From the NCBI GenBank assembly GCA_027627225.1, contig CM051038.1, positions 42,660,848-42,724,847 on the forward strand: a DNA stretch of 64,000 nucleotides. Direction: 5' to 3'. Shown one piece after another: positions 11,316 to 21,346 of the stretch. The stretch comes from Congeria kusceri (taxonomy: Eukaryota > Mollusca > Bivalvia > Myida > Dreissenidae). The position numbers were made by a program, and so were the translations under genes. Within the stretch, counting starts at the first letter, position 1, and the number at the start of each line of letters is the position of its first letter. Under the pieces are notes generated by a model. The model did not search any database. It saw only the letters and a program-made list of their open reading frames with translations, and was not told where the DNA came from.

Positions 11316-12390
11316 CCCAATAAAATGATGTTTTTTTATTTGCTGTTGGTATATGACAACTTTTAATATATAATGCTTTTAAATCAATTTATATATAAAC
11401 TTCCCTACTATTATAATTATTGATAACTGTACTGCACTATACTGTACTATACTATTCTTTACTATAATATGATAACTTATTATATAATTTAAATGTATAT
11501 TATATAATAGTGTACGAATATGGATGGAATCCCCAAAAAACATCAAAACTTAAATCCTGAGTTAGTCGAAATAGGAATGAGTGTTTTTCTCTCTCAAAAT
11601 TAGTAAATATCTATTTTGTGTTGTTCACGCAATGCAACCATAACGCCCTCCGTGCATTTTTGAATTCCCTCACTACTATATGTGTTGTTCTGTATTTTAT
11701 TGGTATATCACGTTGTAAAAGGCTATTGCATGGCTACTCTTCTTACATCAAGGATCACAAGTTGTTAATAGTTTCTTTTTTCCTGGAGGTGAAGGCGTTT
11801 CAAACCCGTGTGCATTATCAACGCAGGATAAGTATTAATAATCCGACGTGTAACCTCAACACTGACGGTGGATTATTATAACGACATTAGTGTGTTCATT
11901 TTTGTCTGTTCCTTTTGTATCAACCGATAAAACTGTTGAACCGATAATTTTGGAAAAGTGGTATTATGCCTTGTCACACTCTTACCATATATTACGTAAT
12001 AAAAACATTTTAGGATTACATACAATTTATGAATTAACACGGTGAAAAACTTTCAATTTGAAATATACAATTAAATTGTTTGACAAGAACACAAAGCCCT
12101 GTTTAACAGTTTATGATATTTGTGAAAGAGCCCTTGTAACACCTTCCTTGTACAAGCAGTATTATCGTTAAGTGATGAGTGCGCATGCGTCAGCGCGGCA
12201 GGTTGAAAAATTTTCAGTAAAGAAAAATTAACTATTTTAGTAATAATTATATGTTCTAAAGATATTTTGAATGGTAAAAAATGTGCAATATGTTCTTTGG
12301 ATTTTAAATGCCTCGTCAACGCAAAAGAGTTCACCAGAGACAGTACAAGTAAGTTTACAAAAGACAAAGAATCCGCATATATCGAAAGGC
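11315..12390. other. AT-rich spacer; right end may be the LINE-2 5' leader
   Basis: I see no gene. From about 12180 the sequence becomes less AT-rich (gcgcatgcgtcagcgcggc) and leads into the ORF1 start of the interrupted LINE at 12394, so the last 200 bp are probably its 5' untranslated region. Confidence 0.45.
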
Positions 12391-12393
12391 AAG

Positions 12394-12954
12394 ATGGCGG
12401 ATTATGGGAACTGCGTAAACAATGCCTCCACATCGACACCACGTAACGCTATGCAATTGCCACAAATGAACGGATCATTCTTTCAGGCAAGTCAACCTTT
12501 CAATACAATGACTCCGCTACAATTTAATAACGGTAACCAATTTGTGAACGCGGCTTCACCCGGGTACAGTCAATATCATACACCCGTTACCCCAAACATG
12601 ATGTATTCACAGCCAAATACAGATTTTGCCGGAATGTTAAATTTGCTCCTAAATAAGGTGAACATTATGGATAAAAAACTTACTAAGTTAGAAAGCATAC
12701 AATCGGCGGTGAATACACTCACTGTGAAATGTGAAGGGATGGACAAAAAAAAACTCACAAATTGAAAGCAACATTTCGGAAATATAACAAAGCCGCCAAT
12801 TTGACAGTGATATGCTAGACAGTTTAAATACAAAACAGAAGGAAATCGATTTGCTCGCTGGACGATTAAAAGCAAATGAAAATCGCATGCATCATGAAGT
12901 AACGGATTTGAAATGCCGCTGTATGCGGGACAATCTGATGTTCTATAAACTACC
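12394..12954 (+). pseudogene. LINE-2 ORF1, 5' part (coiled coil and start of RRM-like domain), interrupted
   Basis: The frame opens at ATG 12394 (MADYGNCVNN); an earlier in-frame Met at 12271 is possible but is followed by sequence without domain character. A Gln/Asn/Pro-rich segment comes first, then a coiled-coil-like stretch (LLNKVNIMDKKLTKLESIQS), then KCRCMRDNLMFYKLP, the opening of the RRM-like fold found in L1-type ORF1 RNA-binding proteins. A run of eight A residues near 12747 shifts the frame, and an in-frame TAA follows near 12788, so this copy is dead independently of the insertion. The frame ends at 12954 where the Gypsy-derived insert begins. ORF1 proteins coat the element RNA and act as chaperones; that role is inferred from the family. 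Confidence 0.75.
12951..12954. repeat. Candidate target-site duplication TACC, left copy
   Basis: TACC at the left junction matches TACC at 23182-23185. Removing the insert plus one copy restores the ORF1 reading frame (cta ccc gag). Ty3/Gypsy integrases typically duplicate 4-6 bp. Four bases could match by chance. Confidence 0.6.
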
Positions 12955-14502
12955 AGTGTGTAAGGGCATTGTTGCAATTCACTTCAAGGATGTGCTCTAC
13001 CGTGACATTCCGGCACTTGGCTACGCCCTCTGCAACCTGATACAATTGATTAGGAGCAGAGTACCATTGACCTGGCGCACGGAAGTAGGGGGCATCTGCC
13101 TCGAGAAGAAGTTTGCTTTCATCCAGTGTACGCAAAGCCTCAGACTGATCAGGACTGAATCCCACAACATTTCGGTTGTAACTTAAACAACTGTTAGTGA
13201 ATGCTGCTAACCACTTGTTAGCCACGAAACAATGACATGGGATCTCTGAGTCCTTGCTATAGGACTCAGAAGGTGCAGGAGAAGAAGGTAGGCATCCACT
13301 TCACTGTCACCAGGAGCGCCACGACAGTGAACCACCACCACATGGCGGTCACTTATCGTGTGCAGCATGGCTCGACCAAGTCATTCTGGCGTGACCACTG
13401 CTTATCAGACATCGAGTGATCCAAACCTAACTCCCCAAAACCCACTACCCAATCACATTGTAGCAGATAGCGAACTCAGTCTAGTGCGTCATTTATTCGC
13501 GCATTACTCATGGAGGAGTTCTCAGGGTGTAGCCCGACCACCAATCCAACATTGGATGGCAAACCAGACATTTCTTGTGGGGACGGAAAGGTATTGGGAT
13601 CACAGAAAATCCCAATACCACCCACTAAATTTACACGCTGGTGATCCTCCACCTGCCCCAGTTCCATTAATTAATCAACCGGCATGCAAGGGACCTGAGC
13701 CACATGTCTCAATCGATCAATATGACAATGGGTGTCAAAGGCTACCGGAAGACTCATATCAGGCTGCAACTGGATTCCAGAAGGACAGGGCAAAATCGAA
13801 AGCCAATAGTTCCTGTCTTCTGGTTGGAGGATTGCGGCTAGAATAACAAGAACACGCCAGTGGATCATTGTGGCAGGGGAGTTGGCAGGCGACAAAACAA
13901 ATTGTTGAGGGACCGGAACCCCCAAGTAGTTGCTTACCGCTACCATCGCTTGCCTACTGTCAGGTGAGACTCGAACACCCGCCAAAGGAGCTAGGACCCT
14001 TTGTCGGTTGACGAGGTCTACCAACTCAAGCAGTGTACAAGGACGCCTTAGCAACCAGGTAGCCACCTGAGTCAGTGCCATTACTCGACCTTCACCACTG
14101 ACGCATCATTACAGGGAAGACGGTCATTAAATATACCTGGGATGTGGTACCTAAAAGCATGTACCCGCGGAACATCTTGCCCCGCAAGGGTACAGCCAGG
14201 CACACAACAGCCCATGTGAGCAGGCATTTCCTGTCTGTCCAACCTATTTCGAACTTGACCCACATACACAATCATGGTGGCCACTTCAGTGCACGGATCA
14301 GCCAATTGAATAAGTTTGGCCGATAAAGTGGGGAGATGTGAAACATCTCTACAAACAACACCTGTTTCACTCATACGTGGAATGGGAATTCCTACTAGGG
14401 AGTTATTGCATGATGGCTGAGACGCCGAGTGCGATGGACAGTCATCATGGGCAAAGGGGACAGGTATGCCGACAGACGACCGCTGCCTTTTCCTGAAACG
14501 CG
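12953..14502 (-). pseudogene. TatD-type metal-dependent hydrolase ORF, inverted left copy (carries the TatD C-terminus)
   Basis: Read on the minus strand, this copy encodes a Cys/His segment (MGCCVPGC, then VHAFRYHIPGIF, about 14170-14240), a linker, and then TatD-family signatures: AFDTHCHIDRLR (metal-binding HxH, about 13700-13735), VVGLHPENS, GFGELGLDHS (metal-ligand Glu), VVVHCRGA, and KLLLEADAPYFRAPG (Asp). TatD proteins are TIM-barrel, divalent-metal DNases/exonucleases. This copy keeps the C-terminal Asp motif that the right copy has lost. It lacks the ORF's N-terminal part through a 645-bp deletion and has a 1-nt frameshift near 14085, an in-frame TAG near 13477, further shifts, and loss of the HCFTG block. 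Its stop codon (12950-12952) lies in the host LINE, so the insertion junction cuts it near its natural end. Confidence 0.75.
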
Positions 14503-15057
14503 GAGATAGGCGGACAGTTTCTTAGCTATTACAGCTGGGTCTTTCCATGGAGAACAGAGTTTGCGACATTTGCCCTTTTTGATGGCTGTATCCAACAAAT
14601 AGACAATATCACCAACCGTATGGTCGCAACAAGACTCTCATATCGTAATTTATTTTCATGTATTTAAGTGAAGTTTTTAAAGTATCTCTAGCTACAGAGT
14701 GTGCCCTTTGAATGTTTTCAGTAAGGTCCCTAACATATTCGTGTTCAGTCTGATTTGTGCTGTACATTGGGAAACATTAATTGTGCAGGGGTGTTCACCT
14801 CACGGCCAAGCATCAGCCGGTTAGGTGTATAACCAGTGCTGCGATTTACTGAAGCCCTGATGGCATCAGCAATCTGCTGCACTTACATGTCCCATTTGTC
14901 TTGAGACTTACCGAGTAAACATCTAATAGCATCCATAAGAGTTCGGTTAAATCTCTCCACATGACTATTAGCAGAAGGTCGATAGGGAGTGGTTCGGGAC
15001 TTATGAATTTGTAGAGTTTTGTATAGTCATTCGAAAAGTTTACTCTCAAAGTTTCAA
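14502..15057 (-). pseudogene. Gypsy integrase fragment, inverted left copy
   Basis: This is a minus-strand counterpart of 20387-20951. It contains the second half of the integrase core (NFESK-like start, DE-proximal GQVERFNRTL-type segment, GYTPNRLMLGRE) and the region leading to LSAYL. It joins directly to the TatD part at about 14502, where the right arm has 645 extra bases (20952-21596). That deletion removes the integrase C-terminus, the PHD-like finger and the start of the TatD ORF. The copy starts abruptly at about 15057, next to the leader of the plus-strand Gypsy body. Several frameshifts are present. The deletion edges are not GT-AG, so splicing is not the obvious cause. Confidence 0.75.
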
Positions 15058-15263
15058 CCCTTATTGGTTCTCTTTCTACTTTTGTTGTTTTATATTGCAT
15101 CCAATTGCATTAACAAAATACATACATATTGTTCTTGTTGCAAAATTCTGGCTTAGTATTTTTAGTGTTTTTGCTTGTTTTGTGTGTTTCGTTTGATTGC
15201 GTTTCAGGTCTTCATAGGTAAGTATATAGTTGTTCTAGTAGTTATTACTTACCCCTCCCACTC
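15058..15263 (+). other. Gypsy 5' leader
   Basis: T-rich sequence between the inverted arm and the Gag start. It contains a tttcag/gt junction-like word near 15207 and a ggtaagt word near 15217, which resemble splice acceptor and donor sites. It does not match the putative 3' LTR at 23070-23181, so I see no 5' LTR here. Confidence 0.5.
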
Positions 15264-17065
15264 ATGGCCAAATTTAAAGCTAATTTCGCAACGGATGAAG
15301 AATTTCGTGTTCTTCCTGGGATTGGTGTTAAGCGGGCAGCCCTCTTAGTTCAGAAAAATATGGTGAGCTTAATGAGGAGCTGCTCTCCATTGTGGTTGGC
15401 GGTCCTGTCCCTAAAGCTGTAGTAGAGATGGTAGACGTCTTCCATACTGCTCAGGGTGAAGAGGTTTCCTTACAAGCTGTGAAAGGGGAGGATGTTGATG
15501 GCATCTATTATTTTCGGGATATTGTTAATGCTCCCACTAGTGAGAAGCGACTGCATGCGGTCTCAATGCTTGATCAGCGTACAGAATTGTACTCCACGGT
15601 AGAGCATTCGTATTCCTCAGTCGAAGATGTCCCAAAACAGCTTCAATATTTGCCCAAGCTCCCAAGTTCCCAGATGTCCATTAATAAACATCAAAACAGC
15701 TCTAACACACACACTATGAGTCGAACTAAGTTACCTAAAAGGGGCACTGAGGCAACTGTGAATAGAAATGCATAACAAGTTCGCACAAAATATCGTCAAA
15801 AGTGCCCAAATGGAGAATACTGGCAGAGGTATTACTGGTTCTCGTCGTCATACACGACGGTGCAAACCTCTGTCGGGTTCTCGTTCACGTGACTCCTCAG
15901 AACACGGGTAAAATGCACGGAGTTCGGGCAATACAAGTCATATACGCACACAGCGACATGGCTCTTGCTCGAGCTCAGGGTCATATGACCGGTCACGTGA
16001 TAGGTCACGTAATGATTACAAATATAGGTCACATAGACGTCCACACCAATATTTGTCACGTAGTAGCACATCAAGTGACTATTCGCAATCAAGGTCCAGG
16101 TTAGTTGGGCGACATAAGAAGCACTACTCAAAGTACCGTGATTTACAAAGGTACAAGTCAAGTAAGTCTATGTCAAGGTTTGACTTTAGTGACTCATCAA
16201 GCGATTCTGACGCTATGTCCGATCATGGATATCATGCTAGTCAGCATGGCAATCCATAGCGGTTGCCTAAAAATTTGCGCTTTGATGGGAAGGGGAGTTG
16301 TTTGGCTTTCAAACAGAAATTTGACAGTTATCGAAAAGTAGGTCGGTGGACTGATCGCGAAAGTCGGGACTACCTTGATTGGTGCCTGGACGGCAAGGCT
16401 CTAGACTTTTTTTGCCATCTCCACTAAAATGGGTGATAACTAAAGTTTCAAGCAAATTATGCGACAATTAGAAGGTCGATTTGGGGCCAAAGAACTACCT
16501 AAGCCCAGTCGTGCTAAGTTCGAGCAAGCTTCTCAAAAAGCGGATGAAGCGCTTGAAGACTGGACCGACCGTGTCTTAACTTTGGCGACCCCTGCGTTTA
16601 GGCACCTCCCTGAGAAACACTGTACTCGGGGGGCTATCTCTAAATTTTCCAAGGTTGCATTGATAAAGAGGCCAGTACGCACGCCTGTGTTGAGCAACCG
16701 CGTAGCATGCAAGAAGCTCTTGACAAAGTCCGCCATCACCAGGACATTACTCAGGCAATTGATGGTAAACGTCCAAACCGCCAAAAAGGGGATGCTTCTG
16801 TCAATGTCGTCCAAACTGCATCTTACGCACGCTTGTCCCAATTAGAGGAAGCAATTATTCAGCTCACTAAACAACTTGAGAAAGAAATGTGCCCAAAACT
16901 GAAAAAAAATAGCCCAAGCAGCTCCACCTAAAAAACGTTCCTTTTTACCATGTGTAGAGTGCTATTTCTGTCACAACATATTTCACCTGCAGAAAGATTG
17001 TAGAAAATTCAAACACTATATTGAGGAACAAACACAAGTTGATAAGACTACTATTAAGGAACCTT
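15264..17065 (+). pseudogene. gag: Gypsy Gag: helix-hairpin-helix-like motif, Arg/Ser-rich region, retrotransposon Gag domain, CCHC zinc knuckle (frameshifted)
   Basis: Gag would form the retroelement particle and bind its RNA. The chosen ATG (15264) gives MAKFKANFATDEEF followed by RVLPGIGVKRAALLVQ, a good match to a helix-hairpin-helix DNA-binding motif. A 1-nt shift near 15350 breaks the frame, which resumes (MVDVFHTAQGEEVSLQAVKG and onward) to about 15770. A basic Arg/Ser-rich region with many SR dipeptides spans about 15830-16255. The retrotransposon Gag core follows (about 16260-16800: LPKNLRFDGKG, RESRDYLDWCLDGKALDFF, EALEDWTDRVLTLATPAF, SMQEALDKVRHHQDITQAID) in several frames. The zinc knuckle CYFCHNIFHLQKDC (CX2CX4HX4C) is at 16960-17001. 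Identification as Ty3-type Gag is secure; the HhH and RS functions are inferred from sequence only. Confidence 0.85.
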
Positions 17066-17239
17066 TAAACTCTAGAGGGCCGGAGGTGAAGGTCCCACCC
17101 CGGAGCCCAAAACAGTAAGAGGCCATACACTTAAGCAACATGTAGAAGGTTCAGTAACAGAAACTGTGTTATCGAATGGTCGAAACTCAGTTCCAGTTAG
17201 CTTAACTGAGAACGTATGCGTATATGTGGTATGAGCTGG

Positions 17240-17880
17240 GTCATCATCAGTTAATGTTGTCATTGGCAACCTACCGGTTTAGGCAAGGGTAGACTCCGGT
17301 GCGGAGGTCTCTACCCTGTCTTCAGTTGTATACAATCAATTAAAACGACAACAGGGTAAGGTTCGAGATGTTAATATGCAACTAGTTCCTCCTAACTCAG
17401 TGGTCAGGGTAGAGTGTTGCATAAAAACGCCCATGAATGACTACTATTTAGAACCTTGTCAGGGTTTGAAACTTGTTGTGCCACGTATTGTCAGAGCTTC
17501 AAATGAAACACCACTTGTTTGCTTTGTCAATCCGTCCGACAATTTCCAAACCCTGAAGCGAGGTAAACAAGTAGGAATTGCGCATGAGACGTTTGAAGTA
17601 ATTGATGTTCCCCAAGCTTCAGAAGGTATTCCCCTAAATCCTTTGGCCAGCTCCAACGTTGAAACTAGCAATCTTAACGCTGTGAACACAAGTTTAATTG
17701 GTAGAAAGATCAAAGACACAAGAGGTGTAAACGTTTCAGTCAATGATAGTGGCAAAAACTGCGCTAGTATTGACACTAGTATTAATAAGGGTAAACCTGG
17801 TCTTCCTACACTTCCTGAACACCTGAAAGAGGCATTTCAAGTTTCCAAGGAAAAGCTTACCAAATGTAGTCTGATAAGCT
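17240..17880 (+). pseudogene. Gypsy aspartic protease and connector
   Basis: The catalytic motif of a retropepsin reads VDSGAEVSTLSS at 17289-17324; the Asp-Ser-Gly triad is intact. A hydrophobic connector with LVVPRIVRAS and CFVNPSDNFQTLKRGKQVG follows, as usual between protease and RT in this group. An in-frame stop precedes the motif (around 17281), so the active-site segment is separated from Gag in this copy. The protease would mature the Gag and Pol polyproteins. Confidence 0.75.
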
Positions 17881-18719
17881 CTCTAAGCTACTCAGTGAGT
17901 ATGCTGATATATTCGCAGAGAGCGAATTTGACCTTGTAAACTTCACTAGCATTGAACATACCATTGATACGGGCGATGCGAAACCTGTGAAACAGCGCAT
18001 GCGCCGTACCCCAACATGTTTTGTAAATGAGGAAGAAGCTCATGTACAAAAAAATGTTGGACGCTGGAATCATACAGGAGTCAGCGTCTGAATGGGCATC
18101 GGCTCCAGTGCTTAACCGTAAACGCGACGGATCTGTACGTTGGGGCATCGATTACCGTGCTTTGAATAATGTTACCGTCAACGACACGTTTCCACTTCCT
18201 CTTGTAGAGGATTGCATGGATACACTGTCTGGTAACATATGGTTGTCGAAGGTAGACGCCAACTCGGCATACTGGCAGGTGAAAATCAGTGAGCCAGATA
18301 GAAAGAAATCCGCGTTTGTCACCAAATATTGGCTGTTTGAGCATGTAAAAATGGGTTTTGGGCTCACGAAAGCGCCGGCAACATATGCCCGCGTTGTGAA
18401 CCTTTTACTTCGAGATCTGACATGGACAACGGTCTTAGCGTCCCTCGATGACATCCTGGTGATGGGAAAGTCATTTGAGGATCACCTAAACAATCTTGCA
18501 GAGTCCCTGAGTAGGTTCCGTATACATGGATTACTCAGAACTACAAAATGCATATTTTTTCAACAAGAAGTTGAATTTTTGGGTAGAATGGTGGGTGGTA
18601 TTAAGTTCTGGATGTCACAAAGTGATATTCAAACTGTAGCTGAATGGCCCACACTACTTTGCTCAAAGTACGTTGAAAGACTTTTGGTCTTTGCAAATTA
18701 CCATAGAATGTTTATATAG
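17876..18719 (+). pseudogene. pol: Gypsy reverse transcriptase
   Basis: RT-domain landmarks in order: IQESASEWASAPV, KRDGSVRWGIDYRALN, FPLPLVEDCMDTLSG, WLSKVDANSAYWQV, FEHVKMGFGLTKAPATY, VLASLDDILVMGK and VEFLGRMVGG. The catalytic box has Ser where Ty3/Gypsy elements normally have Tyr (YLDD to SLDD), which would probably impair polymerisation; both Asp residues remain. The open frame runs 18027-18719; the upstream part (DTGDAKPVKQRMRRTP) is in another frame, so there is a shift near 18030. It ends at a TAG before the tether to RNase H. Confidence 0.88.
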
Positions 18720-18733
18720 AACTTGCTCAGCCA

Positions 18734-19332
18734 GTGTATAACTTCACAGGCAAAATTATGTTTAGGCGGTCACAGAGAGAGCTAGAAGCGTTTGAAACAT
18801 TACGTCAGGCCTTGGTACAACCACCCGTTCTGGTACAACCACCTGTCCTGGCGTTGCCAAACGGTGTCGATCCGTTCATCCTTGACACTGACGCTTCAGG
18901 CTCTGGTATTGGTGGTGTTCTTAGCCAGTTTCAGGATGGACAAGAGCGTGTCATTGCGTATAGCAGCTTTTCTCTCACACCTGCGCAGAAAAAGTATTGC
19001 ACCACCAGAAAAGAGCTGTTGAGCATCATACGTTTCACACGACAGTTTAAGTACTATATGTTGGGTCGTGTGTTCACAGTCCGTACCAACCATTCAAGTC
19101 TAACTTGGTTGCTCAAATAACAAGACCCTCAAGGACAATTGGCTAGATGGCTGGAGAGCTCGCACAATACCACATGGTGGTACAGCATAGGTCAGGGATT
19201 AAGCATGTAAATGCTGACGCTCTATCACGAATTGCTCCTGCACTGTCTCATTGTCCATCATTTGTCACATGTATTAAGCCCAAAGATTTACCTTGTGGGG
19301 GTTGTCACTATTGCACCAAAGCAGACCAATAA
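18734..19332 (+). pseudogene. Gypsy RNase H
   Basis: An RNase H-like domain with LDTDASGSGIGGVLSQ, VIAYSSFSLTPAQKKY, TRKELLSIIRF and RTNHSSLTWLLK. The usual RTDHSSL Asp is Asn here. A TAA follows LLK at 19118; homology continues in another frame (QYHMVVQHRSGIKHVNADALSR). A duplicated LVQPPV block lies in the N-terminal part (from about 18812). The domain would remove the RNA template strand. Confidence 0.85.
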
Positions 19333-19353
19333 TGGGGTAGTTTCACTGATGAA

Positions 19354-21035
19354 GTGGACAATGTAGTGGGGCTATCCACGGGGGCTAGACTTTCCTTCGC
19401 TCAAGTTCATACAGTTCAGGAAGTTAAGTTTCTCCTGTGGATAATCCCCTTGATTAATCCTTGGCCGAGTTTACGACCTACACTAGGTGCTCAGTCTGGA
19501 GGGTTCATGTGGGGTCCCGGAAGATTGGTGTCTGATGGTATGAACATGGCATGTACAAATAATGCAATTTCGATTGACCAACTTACAACAAACTGCCTCC
19601 AAGCAAATGTTTTACAGACCTCCTATAATTGCGATTCTTGTTCTGAGATTGCCATATCGCATGATAATTTAGGGATCATGGCCTGTTCTGTTAGTTCTAC
19701 TCAACTTCAGTTAGAGGCAATTCCTGAAGCTCCAGTAAGTTGGGGTTTCACCTATCAGGAGTTACAGACAGCTCAGAGAAAAGATACCAATTTGCAGTTC
19801 ATAATTGATTGGCAACTAGATAGTAAAGCGCCATATGAAGGTGTGTTATTTTTATCTAGTCCAGAGGCCAAATATTTCTGGTTGAACAAAGAACTGTTCT
19901 GTTTACAGGATAATGTGCTGTTTCGTAGGAAAGATGACACTCCTGAATTAGAATTAGTAGTTCCTAGAGAGCTTCAGGAACAAGCCATTATGTGGCATCA
20001 TGATGTACCTTCTTCAGGCCATGAAGGTGTGGCACGTACTAAGGCGAAATTGACAGAGAAGTTCGTTTGGTTCCATTTATCTAAAGATGTCAATTCATAT
20101 GTACTGTCATGTGATGTGTGTAGCCGAAACATGAAAAACTAAGCTTATGGGGTAGTTCCCATGACTGAGTATCAGGCAGGTGCCCCTATGAAGCGGGTAC
20201 ATACGGATTTCTTAGGTCCCTTGCCTAAAACTGCGAACGGCAATGAGCACTGTTTGGTTATGGTTGATCAATTTACTAAATGGGTCGAATGTGTACCATT
20301 ACCATCTCAAAATGCTGATGTTACAGCTAAGGCAGCTATTTAATCCTTTTTCTCTAGATTTGGCTATCCAAATTCTTCTCTGATCAGGGTCGAAACTTTG
20401 AGAGTAAACTTTTCGAAGCACTATACAAAGCTCTACAAATTCATAAGTCCCGAACCACTCCCTATCGACCTTCTGCTAATGGTCAGGTGGAGAGATTTAA
20501 CCGAACTCTTATGGATCCTATTAGATGTGTTCTCGGTAAGACTCAACAAATGGGACATGTATGTGCAGCAGATTGCTGGTGCCATCAGGGCTTCAGTAAA
20601 TCGCAGCACTGGTTATACACCTAACCGGCTGATGCTTTATTGCCGTGAGGTGAACACCCCTGCACAATTAATGTTTCCCAATGTACAGCAAAAATCAGAA
20701 TTGTACTGACGAATATGTTAGAGACCTTACTGAAAACATTCAAAGGGCACACTCTGTAGCTAGAGATACTTTAAAAACTACACTTAAAATGCATGAAAAG
20801 AAATTACGATATCAGAGTCTTGTTGCAACCATATGCGGTTGGTGATATTGTCTATTTGATGGATACAGCCATCAAAAAGGGCAAATGTCGCAAACTCTGT
20901 TCTCCATGGAAAGGCCCAGCTGTAATAGCTAAGAAACTGTCCGCCTATCTCTATCAAGTGCAATTAAGGAATGCGTTCTTTGTGGTGAACCATGATAGGG
21001 TTAAGCCCTGTCGAGATTGCAAAATTCCAGACTAG
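19354..21035 (+). pseudogene. Gypsy integrase (HHCC zinc-binding, catalytic core, C-terminal domain)
   Basis: The enzyme would join the cDNA ends to target DNA. An extended N-terminal region (19354-19990) precedes the HHCC finger (WHHDVPSSGHEG ... LSCDVCSR, about 19993-20130). The catalytic core starts at 20161 with RVHTDFLGPLPKTANG (first Asp) and VMVDQFTKWVECVPL. After a TAA at 20341 and a frame change come a SDQGRNFES word (second Asp, about 20380) and a SANGQVERFNRTL word (Glu, about 20470). The C-terminal domain (20793-21035) includes VGDIVYLMDTAIKKG and AYLYQVQLRNAFFVVNHDRVK. Several frame changes inactivate it. Confidence 0.85.
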
Positions 21036-21221
21036 ATTGTAAAGCTGAAGTCCCATGCTCCAGATGCAGTTGTTGATGCACCTCCCTGTGAGGACACCGA
21101 CCTGTATTGTATCTGTAGAAAACCGTGGGACGAATCATTCCACGGATCATGTATTAATGTAACGTCCACTGAAGCTCTTGATAATAATAATTACAAATGT
21201 CCAGTTTGCAGTAACAAATAA
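21036..21221 (+). pseudogene. PHD-like zinc finger at the C-terminal end of the Gypsy Pol frame
   Basis: The integrase C-terminal frame hits a TAG at 21033 and stays open beyond it. It encodes LYCICRKPWDESFHGSCIN, a spacer, and YKCPVCSNK before the TAA at 21219. The CxC, HxxC and CPxC pairs fit the ends of a PHD/RING-like cross-brace finger. The middle Cys pair normally seen in PHD fingers (QCDxC type) is absent, through either divergence or an internal deletion. In other contexts such fingers read histone tails, which would suit targeting integration to chromatin; that role is inference. This module is deleted from the inverted left copy. Confidence 0.65.
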
Positions 21222-21346
21222 TGCTTGTATTAACCGCCTCCTCAGTCAATACTGAGTGGACAAGGCATAGTTTTTGCTCATTAGCTAACCAATTTTAATA
21301 CAAGATTGAAAAGTGTAGAATTAAAGGTGTCAATAAATGTTACAGA
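21222..21346 (+). other. Gap between Pol and the TatD ORF
   Basis: About 125 bases without coding character. It includes a pyrimidine-poor stretch with aattttaatacaag and ends at ATG 21347. A subgenomic or spliced transcript for the downstream ORF would need a signal here or further 5'. No clear acceptor is visible. Confidence 0.4.

Noticed and set aside
14485..14520. Spliced intron explaining the 645-bp difference between arms
   Set aside because: The missing segment does not begin with GT or end with AG in any alignment register at the junction; deletion is simpler.
12955..15057. Independent minus-strand host genes (TatD hydrolase next to an integrase-like gene)
   Set aside because: The block is the inverse of the 3' part of the adjacent Gypsy element and carries stops and frameshifts, so it belongs to the element.
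15058..15263. 5' LTR of the Gypsy body
   Set aside because: It shares no recognisable sequence with 23070-23181 and lacks TG...CA ends and a primer-binding site.
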